Shown here: piece after piece, positions 16,128-23,900 of the stretch
Layout: every line of letters starts with the position of its first letter
How positions within the stretch are numbered: position 1 is the stretch's first letter
NCBI GenBank assembly: GCA_903884235.1
Contig: CAISEB010000049.1
Span: forward strand, 1 to 64,000
Reading direction: 5' to 3'
Origin: an uncultured Pseudomonadota bacterium
GTDB taxonomy: Bacteria > Pseudomonadota > Gammaproteobacteria > Steroidobacterales > Steroidobacteraceae
DNA length: 64,000 bases
Program-made: the position numbers and the translations under genes
The notes under the pieces: generated by a model
Told to the model about the DNA's origin: nothing
Database searches by the model: none
What the model saw: only the letters and a program-made list of their open reading frames with translations

Positions 16128-16961
16128 ATGCCGGTGAAGCGGCTCACCCAACTGCTGCGGGCGTTGCGGGTCGCGAAGGACCCGGCGTCGGCGGCGATGT
16201 CGCCCGGGCTCTCGATCGCCGAGCTGTACGACGCATCGCCCGAGGCGACGCTGATCATCGACGCGACGAACGGCACGGTGATCGAGGCGAATCCGGCGAG
16301 CGCGGAACTGCTGTGTCGACCGCTCGAGCGGCTGGTCGGCGGCCCCTGGCTCGGCGCGTTCTCGGCGACGAGCGTGCTCGCGCTCACGAAGCTGGAGTCG
16401 GTGGCGCACGCAACCGGCACCGCCTCGCCGATCCGGGCGGTCCTGCGCGACTCCGAGCGCGAGGTCGACGTCGCGCTCTCCCTCGTGCGCTCGCCGCCGG
16501 CCGAGTTCCTGCTCGCGCACATCACCGCCACGGACGCATTCCCGGCCTCGGGCGCTGCGGCCGACCCGGGCGCGGCGGCGGCCGAATTCCTCGCACGGGC
16601 CGCGGATGGTTTCGTCGTCACGGATCCGGGCCTGAAGATCCTCTACGCCAACCACGCGTTCGCGCGCCTCGTCGGACCCAAATCCTCGGCCGGGGTCGTC
16701 GGCAAGTCACTGACCCGCTGGGTGGAGTTCACCCAGGAGGACATGACGCTGCTGACGCGACAGATGGAGACCCGGGAAGCCGTGTCGGCCATACGCACCT
16801 CGCTGAAATCCAGCGACGCGAAGGCAGCCCCACGGAGGGTCGAACTGACCGCAGTCGCGGTCCCGGACGAGCCCCAGCGCTGCTTCGGGTTCTGGGTCAC
16901 CGATCAGGGTGAGGCCGGCGCAGAACCTGCGTCGGGCCCCGACGTGCGGGGGGAGCCCTAA
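16128..16961 (+). CDS. PpsR-like tandem PAS protein lacking a DNA-binding domain
   Basis: A 277-residue protein with two PAS domains, at about residues 29-135 and 152-260. Their wording resembles the central and C-terminal PAS domains of the photosynthesis repressor PpsR/CrtJ: EATLIIDATNGTVIEANPAS and LERLVG in the first, ADGFVVTDPGLKILYANHAF and VAVPDEPQRCFGF in the second. PpsR is normally about 460-480 residues, with a further N-terminal PAS, a Q-linker and a Fis-type helix-turn-helix at the C-terminus. Here the protein ends in a short acidic Gly/Pro tail and has no such helix. It lies directly after the phytochrome operon. PpsR2 proteins bind bacteriophytochromes in some phototrophs, so a role as a PAS interaction partner or titrating anti-repressor is plausible. 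PpsR homology is judged by eye. Confidence 0.72.
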   Translation: MPVKRLTQLLRALRVAKDPASAAMSPGLSIAELYDASPEATLIIDATNGTVIEANPASAELLCRPLERLVGGPWLGAFSATSVLALTKLESVAHATGTASPIRAVLRDSEREVDVALSLVRSPPAEFLLAHITATDAFPASGAAADPGAAAAEFLARAADGFVVTDPGLKILYANHAFARLVGPKSSAGVVGKSLTRWVEFTQEDMTLLTRQMETREAVSAIRTSLKSSDAKAAPRRVELTAVAVPDEPQRCFGFWVTDQGEAGAEPASGPDVRGEP

Positions 16962-17033
16962 GGGCTCTCCGAAAGGCGCACTGCAGCATTCCGGCCCGGA
17001 ATGCCGACTACCGGTTTTTCGGTATACATAGCG

Positions 17034-17062
17034 TTGACATCTGGTAGTCCAGAGGACTTAAA
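17034..17062 (+). promoter_or_regulatory. Candidate sigma-70 promoter of the AerR-like gene
   Basis: A perfect -35 TTGACA (17034-17039) is followed by a 17-base spacer and CTTAAA (or TTAAAT one base later) as a moderate -10. The surrounding sequence is AT-rich for this genome. It lies about 75-100 bases before the start at 17138. Confidence 0.55.
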
Positions 17063-17130
17063 TCCCCTACGCACAACGACCGGACGAGTCGAGCGGGGCC
17101 CCGGACGTACGGCGCCGCAGGATTTAGGGG
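17059..17130 (+). promoter_or_regulatory. Leader with two mutually exclusive pairings at the ribosome site
   Basis: TAAATCC (17059-17065) can pair with GGATTTA (17120-17126), while the overlapping CCCCTA (17064-17069) can pair with TAGGGG (17125-17130). The second pairing would hide the G-rich ribosome site before the ATG at 17138; the first would leave most of it open. The complementarity is seen directly; a switching role is inference. Confidence 0.35.
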
Positions 17131-17137
17131 GGCCTGG

Positions 17138-17614
17138 ATGATTGGGACGCTGCGCACTGTGATGGCCAGACTGACGGAGGGCATTGCCCGTCGTCGGGCA
17201 GCCCGTCGCCACGCGCGACTGCTCGCGGTCATCGAAGGCCAGATCCTGCCGCGACTCGTGATCGCCACGGGCTCCCAGGTCGCCAACGGACACCATGGCG
17301 CGGACCTGGATCCCACCCCGGAGAACGTCGTCGAACTCGCCCGGCTCCTGATCGAGCATGATCCCTCGGTGGCGAGCGAATACCTGCAGGTCCTGCGCAC
17401 CCAGGGGGCGTCGATCGAGTCGCTTTGGATGCAGCTCGTCGCGCCGACCGCGCGGCACCTGAATCAGCTGGCGTCATCGGGCAGGATCGACGCCCGGCGC
17501 ATCGCGCAGGCGCAGCAAAGCCTCCATACCCTGCTCGACGAGCTCGAGACCCGCCACAGTCGCGAGCGTCCGGTCTCCTCGCAACCGGCGGGCGAGTTCA
17601 GCCACGGCGCATAG
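17138..17614 (+). CDS. AerR/PpaA-like helical protein lacking the cobalamin-binding domain
   Basis: A 158-residue, mostly helical protein. EGQILPRLVIA (33-43) and the segment VVELARLLIEHDP to LWMQLVAPTARHLNQL (64-111) follow the pattern of the N-terminal helical domain of AerR/PpaA photosynthesis anti-repressors (ILPRL..., then LEALRARG..LE.LYLDLLAP.ARRLG). Full AerR continues into a Rossmann-type B12-binding domain with a DxHxxG motif. Here the protein ends about 45 residues after the LAPTAR segment in a polar tail, and the W..D.C positions of the helical domain are absent. It therefore cannot bind cobalamin in the usual way. It lies next to the PpsR-like gene, as aerR/ppaA lies next to ppsR in phototrophs, which supports the call. 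Confidence 0.65.
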   Translation: MIGTLRTVMARLTEGIARRRAARRHARLLAVIEGQILPRLVIATGSQVANGHHGADLDPTPENVVELARLLIEHDPSVASEYLQVLRTQGASIESLWMQLVAPTARHLNQLASSGRIDARRIAQAQQSLHTLLDELETRHSRERPVSSQPAGEFSHGA

Positions 17615-17808
17615 CGCCGGACGCGGGTCCTGGTTCCGGATCCACCGCCCCGGGGACCCGGGTCGCCGCGGAGCATCCCGGTCCCCCGCGCTCCCTGCCG
17701 CCAGCCCCGCGCCAGAACTGTGACGCATTGCGCGCAGCGCGCCGACGCCGCTGCCGACAACAAGGAGTGGCACGCCGCGAATGAAGCCGGCCGGAGCACT
17801 CGACCGTC

Positions 17809-19011
17809 ATGGATGATTCGCAAGTCGCCCTCGCCCGCCAGCCGATCCTGGCGGCCGACGGCACCCTGTACGCCTATGAACTCCTGCACCGCGGCGGGCC
17901 GCGCGAGGACGCCGGCAACGCAGCCTCGCGCAGCGCGCGTGTCGTCTGCGAACTGCTCGGCGCGATCGGCCTGGACCGCCTCGCCGGCGACGCCCGGGTG
18001 TTCGTGAATTTCGAGCAGGAGCTGCTCGAAACCGACCTGCCGACCATCCTCGTCCCCAACCGTTCGGTCGTCGAGATCCTGGAGGACGTCGAGCCGCGCC
18101 CGGCCGTCTTCGCGACGCTCGCTCAGCTGCGCCAGCGGGGCATCGGAATCGCGCTCGATGATTTCGTCCTGCAGGACAACCTGCTGCCATTCCTGCCGCA
18201 CGTCGACTACGTCAAGATCGACATCCTGGAGGCCCGTGAGCAGCTCGAGTCGATCGTGGACATGCTGAAGGAGCATCGGGTACTCCTGCTCGCCGAGAAG
18301 GTCGAGACGCACGAGCAGTTCGAGCGCTGCAAGGCGCTCGGCTTCCATTACTTCCAGGGCTACTACTTCGCGCGGCCCGAACCGATGGCGAAGCGCAGCC
18401 TCGGGGCAATGGAGATCAGCGTCCTCACGCTGATGGCGAGGCTCGAGAACCGCAACGTGACGGCCGCCCAGCTGACCGACACGATCAGCGTCGATGTCGC
18501 CCTCGTCCACCAGATCCTCGTGCTCGCGAACAGCGGCGCGTTCTACCGCGGGCGGCCGATCACCTCGATCCACGAAGCGGTCACGATGCCCGGCCAGAAC
18601 CTCATCCGCCAGTGGGCATCGCTGCTGCTGCTGACGCGCATGGGACTGCACAAGCCGACGGAGCTGCTGAAGCTCGCCGTCACGCGCGCCCGGCTCTGCC
18701 AGACCCTCGGAGCTCCGCACCACGAGCTCGACCCGCAGGAGCTGTTCACGGCCGGATTGCTGTCGATCCTGGATGCGCTGTTCGACAGACCGATGGGCGC
18801 GGTCCTCGAGGCGCTGCCGCTCGCGCCAGGCCTCAAGGACGCACTCTGTGGCCGTTCGACAGACACGCTGGCGACGACGCTGCGCCGGGCGATCGACTAC
18901 GGTTCAGGGGCGTGGGTCAGCGCAGGAACCGCCGCCACCAGCGGGACCGGGTTCGATTTCGAGACCTACCTCGACGCGGTCGAATTCGCGGACAACGCGC
19001 TCTGCGCCTGA
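17809..19011 (+). CDS. EAL-HDOD signalling protein (YuxH-like)
   Basis: A 400-residue cytoplasmic protein with an N-terminal EAL domain (about 1-205) and an HDOD domain (about 205-370). The EAL signature is the YELLHR variant typical of the YuxH/CdgJ group. Several catalytic-type residues remain (VNF, LDDF, VKID, AEKVET, FQGYYF), but loop 6 reads DDFVLQDN instead of DDFGTG, which in this group usually means no c-di-GMP hydrolysis. Such proteins act by protein contacts in motility and biofilm control (CdgJ in Vibrio). It sits between the light-sensing genes and motAB, which fits a link from light signals to motility. A GC-rich imperfect hairpin follows at about 19057-19078. Confidence 0.88.
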   Translation: MDDSQVALARQPILAADGTLYAYELLHRGGPREDAGNAASRSARVVCELLGAIGLDRLAGDARVFVNFEQELLETDLPTILVPNRSVVEILEDVEPRPAVFATLAQLRQRGIGIALDDFVLQDNLLPFLPHVDYVKIDILEAREQLESIVDMLKEHRVLLLAEKVETHEQFERCKALGFHYFQGYYFARPEPMAKRSLGAMEISVLTLMARLENRNVTAAQLTDTISVDVALVHQILVLANSGAFYRGRPITSIHEAVTMPGQNLIRQWASLLLLTRMGLHKPTELLKLAVTRARLCQTLGAPHHELDPQELFTAGLLSILDALFDRPMGAVLEALPLAPGLKDALCGRSTDTLATTLRRAIDYGSGAWVSAGTAATSGTGFDFETYLDAVEFADNALCA

Positions 19012-19459
19012 GACGCGCAACCGGCCACCCCGTACCCCGCTCCACCACTCCAATCCGGGCGTACCCCGGTACGCGCCCGGCACGCAGGCTCGCGGCAGCG
19101 GGGCCTTCGCCGCAGGCCCGCCAACGCCGGCACGCGTCAAAAATGCGACCGACTCGACGCAATTGAGGGCTGGTACGTCAAGGATCCCGAGTCGCGGTCG
19201 ATACCGTCTGTGCGGATTCGTCGTGGCGGGTGGTCTCGAGGGAACCGCGCGACCGAGGCGTTCGTCGACGGCCGCCCAGGTACACGGCATGAGGCAACAC
19301 GATGGCATGAACGCTTCGACCGCGAACTGAACGCGGTGGGATCCCCTCCGGGACCGCGATGCGGATGCCCGGTTCCGTCGGACTTGCCCCGACGGGTTCC
19401 GATCCGCCGCGACGATGTCCCACTGCCCGACCCTTCGGAACTTCCCCAGAGAATCCACC
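19012..19459. other. Long intergenic region before motA
   Basis: 448 bases without a convincing gene. At 19057-19078 a GC-rich imperfect hairpin (GGGCGTACC against GGTACGCGCCC) probably ends EAL-HDOD transcription. A sigma-28-like promoter follows at 19178-19204, leaving an untranslated leader of about 250 bases before motA. I looked for a c-di-GMP-I riboswitch core in the leader and saw none. Confidence 0.5.
19178..19204 (+). promoter_or_regulatory. FliA (sigma-28)-like promoter upstream of motAB
   Basis: TCAAGGAT, 11 bases, then GTCGATAC. The spacing equals that of the sigma-28 consensus TAAAGTTT-N11-GCCGATAA, with 5 of 8 and 6 of 8 matches, and the TCAAG half agrees with the form seen in pseudomonads. 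motAB are classic FliA-dependent genes. The distance to motA (about 250 bases) is longer than usual. Confidence 0.5.
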
Positions 19460-20323
19460 GTGCTCGCAATCATCGGCTCACTGATCGTCCTCGGCAGCGT
19501 GATCGGCGGGTTCCTCATGGGCGGCAGCAGCATCCTGCTGCTCTGGCACCCCCTCGAGGTCGTGATCATCATCGGCGCCGCGCTCGGCGCGTTCCTGATC
19601 AGCAACCCGATGAAGGTCGTGAAGGACTCGTTCCGCGGCGCGATCGGGCTCGTCAAGGGCAGTCGCTACGGTAGCGCGGAGTACGTCCAGCTCCTGAAGC
19701 TGCTGTACGACCTGCTCGTGTTCGCGCGGCGCGAAGGCCTGCTCGGCATCGAGCGGCACATCGAGAACCCAGACAAGAGCGACATCTTCACCAAGTACCC
19801 GACGGTGACTACCGACCATCACATGATGGAGTTCATCACCGACTGCCTGCGCCTGATCGCAGGCGGCAACCTCGACCCCCACGAACTCGAGAGCCTGCTC
19901 GAGTACGAGCTCGAGACCCACCACCACGAGGCGCTGGAGCCCACCCACGCCGTGCAGAAGGTCGCCGACGCGCTGCCCGGCTTCGGCATCGTCGCCGCCG
20001 TGCTCGGCATCGTCCAGACGATGTCGAGCATCGACGGCGCGAGCACCTCCGAGATCGGCCACCACGTCGGGGCTGCGCTGGTCGGCACGTTCCTCGGCAT
20101 CCTCGTGGCGTATGGCTTCGTGGGCCCGATCGCGGCGGCGATGGAAGCGCGCGCAAACGAGGAAGCGAAGGCCTTCGAGGTGGTCAAGATGGCGCTCGTC
20201 GCCAACGTCCGCGGCTACCCGCCGCCGGTTGCAGTGGAGTTCGCGCGCAAGCTGCTGTTCAGCACCGTGCGACCGAACTTCAAGGATCTCGAGCAGGAAC
20301 TGCGCGCCAAGAAGGCCGGGTAG
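19460..20323 (+). CDS. motA: Flagellar motor stator protein MotA
   Basis: A 287-residue inner-membrane protein. The GTG at 19460 is preferred over the upstream ATG at 19415 because it gives the family N-terminus (LAIIGSLIVLGSVIGGFLMGG). Four membrane segments are visible: two near the N-terminus and two at ~155-215 (ALPGFGIVAAVLGIV and GAALVGTFLGILVAYGF), separated by a large cytoplasmic loop with ERHIENP and EYELETHHHEA. With MotB it forms the proton-driven stator that turns the flagellum. motB follows after six bases. Confidence 0.95.
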   Translation: MLAIIGSLIVLGSVIGGFLMGGSSILLLWHPLEVVIIIGAALGAFLISNPMKVVKDSFRGAIGLVKGSRYGSAEYVQLLKLLYDLLVFARREGLLGIERHIENPDKSDIFTKYPTVTTDHHMMEFITDCLRLIAGGNLDPHELESLLEYELETHHHEALEPTHAVQKVADALPGFGIVAAVLGIVQTMSSIDGASTSEIGHHVGAALVGTFLGILVAYGFVGPIAAAMEARANEEAKAFEVVKMALVANVRGYPPPVAVEFARKLLFSTVRPNFKDLEQELRAKKAG

Positions 20324-20329
20324 CCCGGG

Positions 20330-21295
20330 ATGTCGCAGACCGACAAGCGGCCGATCATCGTCGTCAAGCGCAAGCGCGGCGCGGCCGCGCACCATGGCGG
20401 TGCCTGGAAGGTCGCGTACGCCGACTTCGTCACCGCGATGATGGCCTTCTTCATGGTCATGTGGCTGGTCGCCTCGGTCTCGAAGGAGCAGCGTGCGGCG
20501 CTGTTCGAGTACTTCAAGAATCCAAGCATGGAGCAGGGCAAGAGCACGAAGGCGGCGCCGGGCCAGGCCGGCCCGGGTGGCGCCAGCACAGCCGTGATCA
20601 ACCTGCACGGCGGGCTCGATGCACCGAAATCGGCGGATGCGAAGCAGAACGAGGGTCTCGGCAAGGCGAGCAGCGCCGACGAAGCGCGCAAGCTCGCCGA
20701 GGAAGACGAGAAGAAGCAGCTCGAGTCCCTGCAGCAGCAGCTGCGCGAGGCGATCGACAAGAGCCAGGCGCTGGCGCCGTACAAGGACCAGCTGCTGCTC
20801 GACATCACGCCCGAGGGCCTGCGCATCCAGATCGTCGACAAGCTCAACCGGACGATGTTCGAGAGCGGCAGCTCGTCGCTGAAGAACTACACGACGGAGA
20901 TCCTCGTGGAGCTCGCCAAGTACATCAATTCGGTGCCGAACCGCATCAGCCTGACCGGCCACACGGACGACAAGCCGTACGCGGGCCGCAACGGCTACAC
21001 GAATTGGGAACTGTCCAGCGAACGGGCGAACGCGGCCCGGCGCGCCCTCGTCAGCGGCGGGCTGACGGAAGCCAAGATCGCCCGCGTCGTCGGGCTCGCG
21101 GCAGCCGTGCCGTTCATGAAGGCGGATCCGCTCAACCCGATCAACCGCCGCATCAGCATCATCGTCATGACCAAGCATGCCGAAGAAGCCGCGCTCGCAA
21201 CCGATTCTCCGCAGATCGCGCCGGGTGGCGCGGCGGACCCCGCGACGCCGGAGGCGTCAACGGGCGGCGCGCCCGCGGAATCGATCCCCAGATAG
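20330..21295 (+). CDS. motB: Flagellar motor stator protein MotB
   Basis: A 321-residue protein with a basic N-terminus (KRPIIVVKRKR), a single membrane helix containing the proton-carrying Asp32 (AYADFVTAMMAFFMVMW), and a charged helical linker with plug region. A C-terminal OmpA-like peptidoglycan-binding domain (~165-285) has LTGHTDDKPYAG and NRRISIIVM. A Pro/Ala-rich tail follows. It anchors the MotA channel to the cell wall. No other flagellar genes are nearby, so motAB form a detached operon, as in many gammaproteobacteria. Confidence 0.95.
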   Translation: MSQTDKRPIIVVKRKRGAAAHHGGAWKVAYADFVTAMMAFFMVMWLVASVSKEQRAALFEYFKNPSMEQGKSTKAAPGQAGPGGASTAVINLHGGLDAPKSADAKQNEGLGKASSADEARKLAEEDEKKQLESLQQQLREAIDKSQALAPYKDQLLLDITPEGLRIQIVDKLNRTMFESGSSSLKNYTTEILVELAKYINSVPNRISLTGHTDDKPYAGRNGYTNWELSSERANAARRALVSGGLTEAKIARVVGLAAAVPFMKADPLNPINRRISIIVMTKHAEEAALATDSPQIAPGGAADPATPEASTGGAPAESIPR

Positions 21296-21380
21296 GCGAA
21301 CTTCCCGGGGCGTCGCGCGTGGCGGCCCTGGCAAACCGACGGCCCCGTGGGGTCTGCAGCGCACGCGCGACTCGCGACGG

Positions 21381-21776
21381 CTAGCCCATGGTCGTGACGG
21401 ATTCGGGTTCGATCCTGAAGAGCACGCGCTTCTCTCCGGCCTGGCGATACGGATATTTGGTGCCCAGGTACTTCTGCGCCAGGTGGTCGATGTGCGCGTC
21501 GGCGCCCACCTCGGTCCGCTCCGCCACCCGACCGCGCACCTCGATGTAGCGGTAGGGATTGTCGGGGTCGGTGATCGACAGCGCGACTCTGCCGTCGTGA
21601 ACGAGGTTCTTGTCCTTCTGCCGGCCGATCGCCGTGTTGATCAGGACCTGGCGTCCGTCGTATTCACACCAGACCGGCGTGACCTGCGGTCGGCCATCGG
21701 GCATCAGCGTGGCGAGGCTCGCCAGGGCTTTCTTCTTGAACAGGTCGACGAACTTGTCCGGTATCACGTTGGCCAT
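21381..21776 (-). CDS. PPOX-class flavin/F420-dependent oxidoreductase fold protein, paralogue
   Basis: A 131-residue split-barrel protein that aligns with the product of 4168-4563 along its whole length without gaps, from VIPD.VDLF.KK to ...EPESVT. Both keep DGRVALSITDP and the VEGADAH-like loop before QKYLGT.YPYRQ. The clear divergence between them points to an old duplication or separate acquisition. It converges with motB and stands alone. Its substrate and cofactor (FMN or F420) cannot be told from the sequence. Confidence 0.85.
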   Translation of the reverse strand: MANVIPDKFVDLFKKKALASLATLMPDGRPQVTPVWCEYDGRQVLINTAIGRQKDKNLVHDGRVALSITDPDNPYRYIEVRGRVAERTEVGADAHIDHLAQKYLGTKYPYRQAGEKRVLFRIEPESVTTMG

Positions 21777-22170
21777 CGTCGTTCTCCACGGTCATGGGGC
21801 CGCCCGATCGCGTCCCGAATCTAGGTCCGCCCACTTGCCCTGCGGCACGGTGCGGACTCGTCGCCGGGCGTCAAGCGCAGATAGTGTCCGAAGAAGTCGG
21901 CCACGGCGGACGGGCACGCGGGCGGCACGAGCTCCGCGTGGTCGGCCGCAGCAACCGCAGCCGCACCAACGATCACACCCTAGCCCGCCGCACACCGTTC
22001 GGTGACAGACATTCGCGTCGCCGGACGCCGACAGTCGGCCGGCCGGCACAGCCGGGCATGCCGGGCGACGAGCCGCTGTGTTCTGCGCCGCACAGTGCGG
22101 CGCCACTGGCGCGTCATACTCGCCGCCTGATGGCCTCTCGTGCGCAGAACTGCCGTAGCGCGAACTCGCG
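21777..22170. other. Intergenic region between PPOX gene and PLD gene
   Basis: 394 bases between divergent genes. A short reverse-strand frame (about 51 codons, from a GTG near 21977 to TAG at about 21823) gives a mixed, Ala-rich sequence with ADFFGHYLRL. It has no ribosome site or family match, so I do not call it a gene. The promoters of the flanking genes should lie here. Confidence 0.35.
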
Positions 22171-23778
22171 ATGATCAACGGCGTCGGCACGTTCGCCCGT
22201 TCGGCATCGGTCCTGGCAGCAGCGCTGCTCGTGTCCTGCGCCGGCTTGCCGCCGGGCGCCGCCTTCCCGCGCCGAGAGTCCGTGGCGCTCGAGGATCTCC
22301 AGGGCACCACGCTCGGCGCGCACTTCTCCAAGCTCTCGGACGATCACCCGGACCGCTCCGGGTTCCGCGTCCTGTCGGTTGGCGTCGACGGGTTCGTGGC
22401 CCGGATCCGGATGGTGGAGATGGCCGAGCGGGCGCTCGACCTGCAGTACTACATCTTTCGCGGCGACGAGACGGGTGTCCTGCTGATGACCGCCCTGGTC
22501 GGTGCTGCGGATCGTGGCGTGCGCGTGCGGATCCTCGTCGATGACGGCGACAAGGTCGACGGCGACGAGCGGCTCGCGCGCCTGGACGGCTACAAGGGAA
22601 TCGAAGTCCGGATCTTCAATCCGTTCCGGTACCGTGGCAGCAGCCGGTTCTTTCGTGCGCTCGAATTCATCGGCAATTCCCGCCGCCTTGACTACCGCAT
22701 GCACAACAAGCTGATCGTTGCAGACAACGCGGTGGCACTCATTGGTGGCCGCAATGTCGGCGACCAGTATTTCCAGACGCAGCCGGAGACCCAGTTCGCC
22801 GACGACGATGTCTTCGTCGCCGGCCCTGCCGTCCGCGCGCTGTCCACAACGTTCGACAGGTTCTGGAACGATGGCCTGTCCATTCCGGCAGCCGCATTGC
22901 GCGTCGCATCCGCACCGACCGCGGCAGCGGAACTGCTCGCGCCCGCGCCGCGGAGACACCGCCACGCTCCCGCGGCGGTCGCGAGCGGGATCGACTATGG
23001 AGAGCGAGTCGCAGCGGGAGCGCCCATTGCCGGCATCATGGACGGAACCCTCACGCTCGTCTGGGCGCCGGCCAGCGTCTACGCGGATCCCCCGGACAAG
23101 CGACGCGCCCTGGGCACGCGGACCGGTGGTCGGGTCGTCGCAGATGCAGTCGCCGTCGCCGCGGGCAGGACGCAGGCCGATCTCCTGATCGTCACCCCCT
23201 ACCTCGTGCCGGCTGCGGAGGAACTCGAGACCCTGCATTCACTGCGTCGACGGAACGCCACCGTCCGCGTGCTGACGAACTCGCTCGCCTCCACGCGTGA
23301 CGTGATCGCGTTCGCAGGCTACGCGCGGATCCGAGGCTCATTGGCAATGGACGGGATAGGACTTTTTGAAACCCGCGCGAACCTGGCGGATGCCCGCGGC
23401 AGCGGGCAGACGATGCACATGTCCCGCTATGGGAACTATGGGCTGCACGCGAAACTCTGGGTGTTCGATGACGAGCTAGTATTCATAGGATCGATGAACT
23501 TCGACCAGCGGTCGAAGCGCACCAACACCGAGGTCGGCCTCATCATCGACAGCCCGGAACTCGCCTCGCAGGTCACGGCGCGCTTCGAACGCATGATCGT
23601 GCCCGGGAACGCCTACGCCGTGACGATGCGGGACATGGGCCATGGCGTGCACCGCCTGTCCTGGGAGACATCCGAGGCAGGGACCCCAGCCAATTACAGC
23701 GTCGATCCCGCCACGTCAGTCTGGCGCCGGTGGGCCGTCCGGCTACTGTCGGTCGTTCCGCTCGATCGGGAACTCTAG
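22171..23778 (+). CDS. Phospholipase D-family lipoprotein, cardiolipin-synthase-like
   Basis: A 535-residue protein with a lipobox LLVSC (Cys23). It has two HKD motifs, HNKLIVAD at 178-185 and HAKLWVFD at 426-433, each followed by a Gly-rich IGGRN or IGSMN turn. Two HKD sites form one active site that works through a phosphohistidine. The length, the LQYYIFRGDETG segment and FDQRSKRTNTE resemble ClsC-type cardiolipin synthases and related periplasmic PLD proteins. It is probably anchored in the envelope and transfers or hydrolyses phospholipid head groups. It stands alone; no partner such as ymdB is next to it. Confidence 0.85.
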   Translation: MINGVGTFARSASVLAAALLVSCAGLPPGAAFPRRESVALEDLQGTTLGAHFSKLSDDHPDRSGFRVLSVGVDGFVARIRMVEMAERALDLQYYIFRGDETGVLLMTALVGAADRGVRVRILVDDGDKVDGDERLARLDGYKGIEVRIFNPFRYRGSSRFFRALEFIGNSRRLDYRMHNKLIVADNAVALIGGRNVGDQYFQTQPETQFADDDVFVAGPAVRALSTTFDRFWNDGLSIPAAALRVASAPTAAAELLAPAPRRHRHAPAAVASGIDYGERVAAGAPIAGIMDGTLTLVWAPASVYADPPDKRRALGTRTGGRVVADAVAVAAGRTQADLLIVTPYLVPAAEELETLHSLRRRNATVRVLTNSLASTRDVIAFAGYARIRGSLAMDGIGLFETRANLADARGSGQTMHMSRYGNYGLHAKLWVFDDELVFIGSMNFDQRSKRTNTEVGLIIDSPELASQVTARFERMIVPGNAYAVTMRDMGHGVHRLSWETSEAGTPANYSVDPATSVWRRWAVRLLSVVPLDREL

Positions 23779-23827
23779 GGGCATCCTGGGATCGATCCGT
23801 GGCCAGCTGCGACCGTCAAACGCAGAC

Positions 23828-23869
23828 GGCAAGGCGCAAGGCGCAAGGCGCTGGGCGCTTGCGCTTGCC
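23828..23869. repeat. Triple AAGGCGC repeat with a bulged hairpin
   Basis: Three tandem AAGGCGC units (23831-23851) are followed after three bases by GCGCTTGCGCTTGCC, which can pair with them leaving one unpaired G per unit. It lies between the convergent PLD and BON genes and could work as a bidirectional terminator. There is no T-run. Confidence 0.5.
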
Positions 23870-23900
23870 GGATCGCTGGTCGACTTGCGCCGCAGGCGTG

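Noticed and set aside
17809-19011. Active c-di-GMP phosphodiesterase
   Set aside because: Loop 6 is DDFVLQDN instead of DDFGTG and the signature is YELLHR, typical of the non-enzymatic EAL-HDOD group.
19205-19459. c-di-GMP-I riboswitch in the motA leader
   Set aside because: Neither the GGGCAAACC-like core nor the tetraloop-receptor pattern is visible.
21792-22331. Reverse-strand frames in the PPOX-PLD gap
   Set aside because: The longer frame is antisense to the PLD gene start and Arg/Ala-rich. The 51-codon frame near 21823-21977 has no ribosome site or recognisable family.
23828-23869. CRISPR-like or satellite array
   Set aside because: The units are seven bases, tandem and without spacers; a terminator-like fold explains them better.
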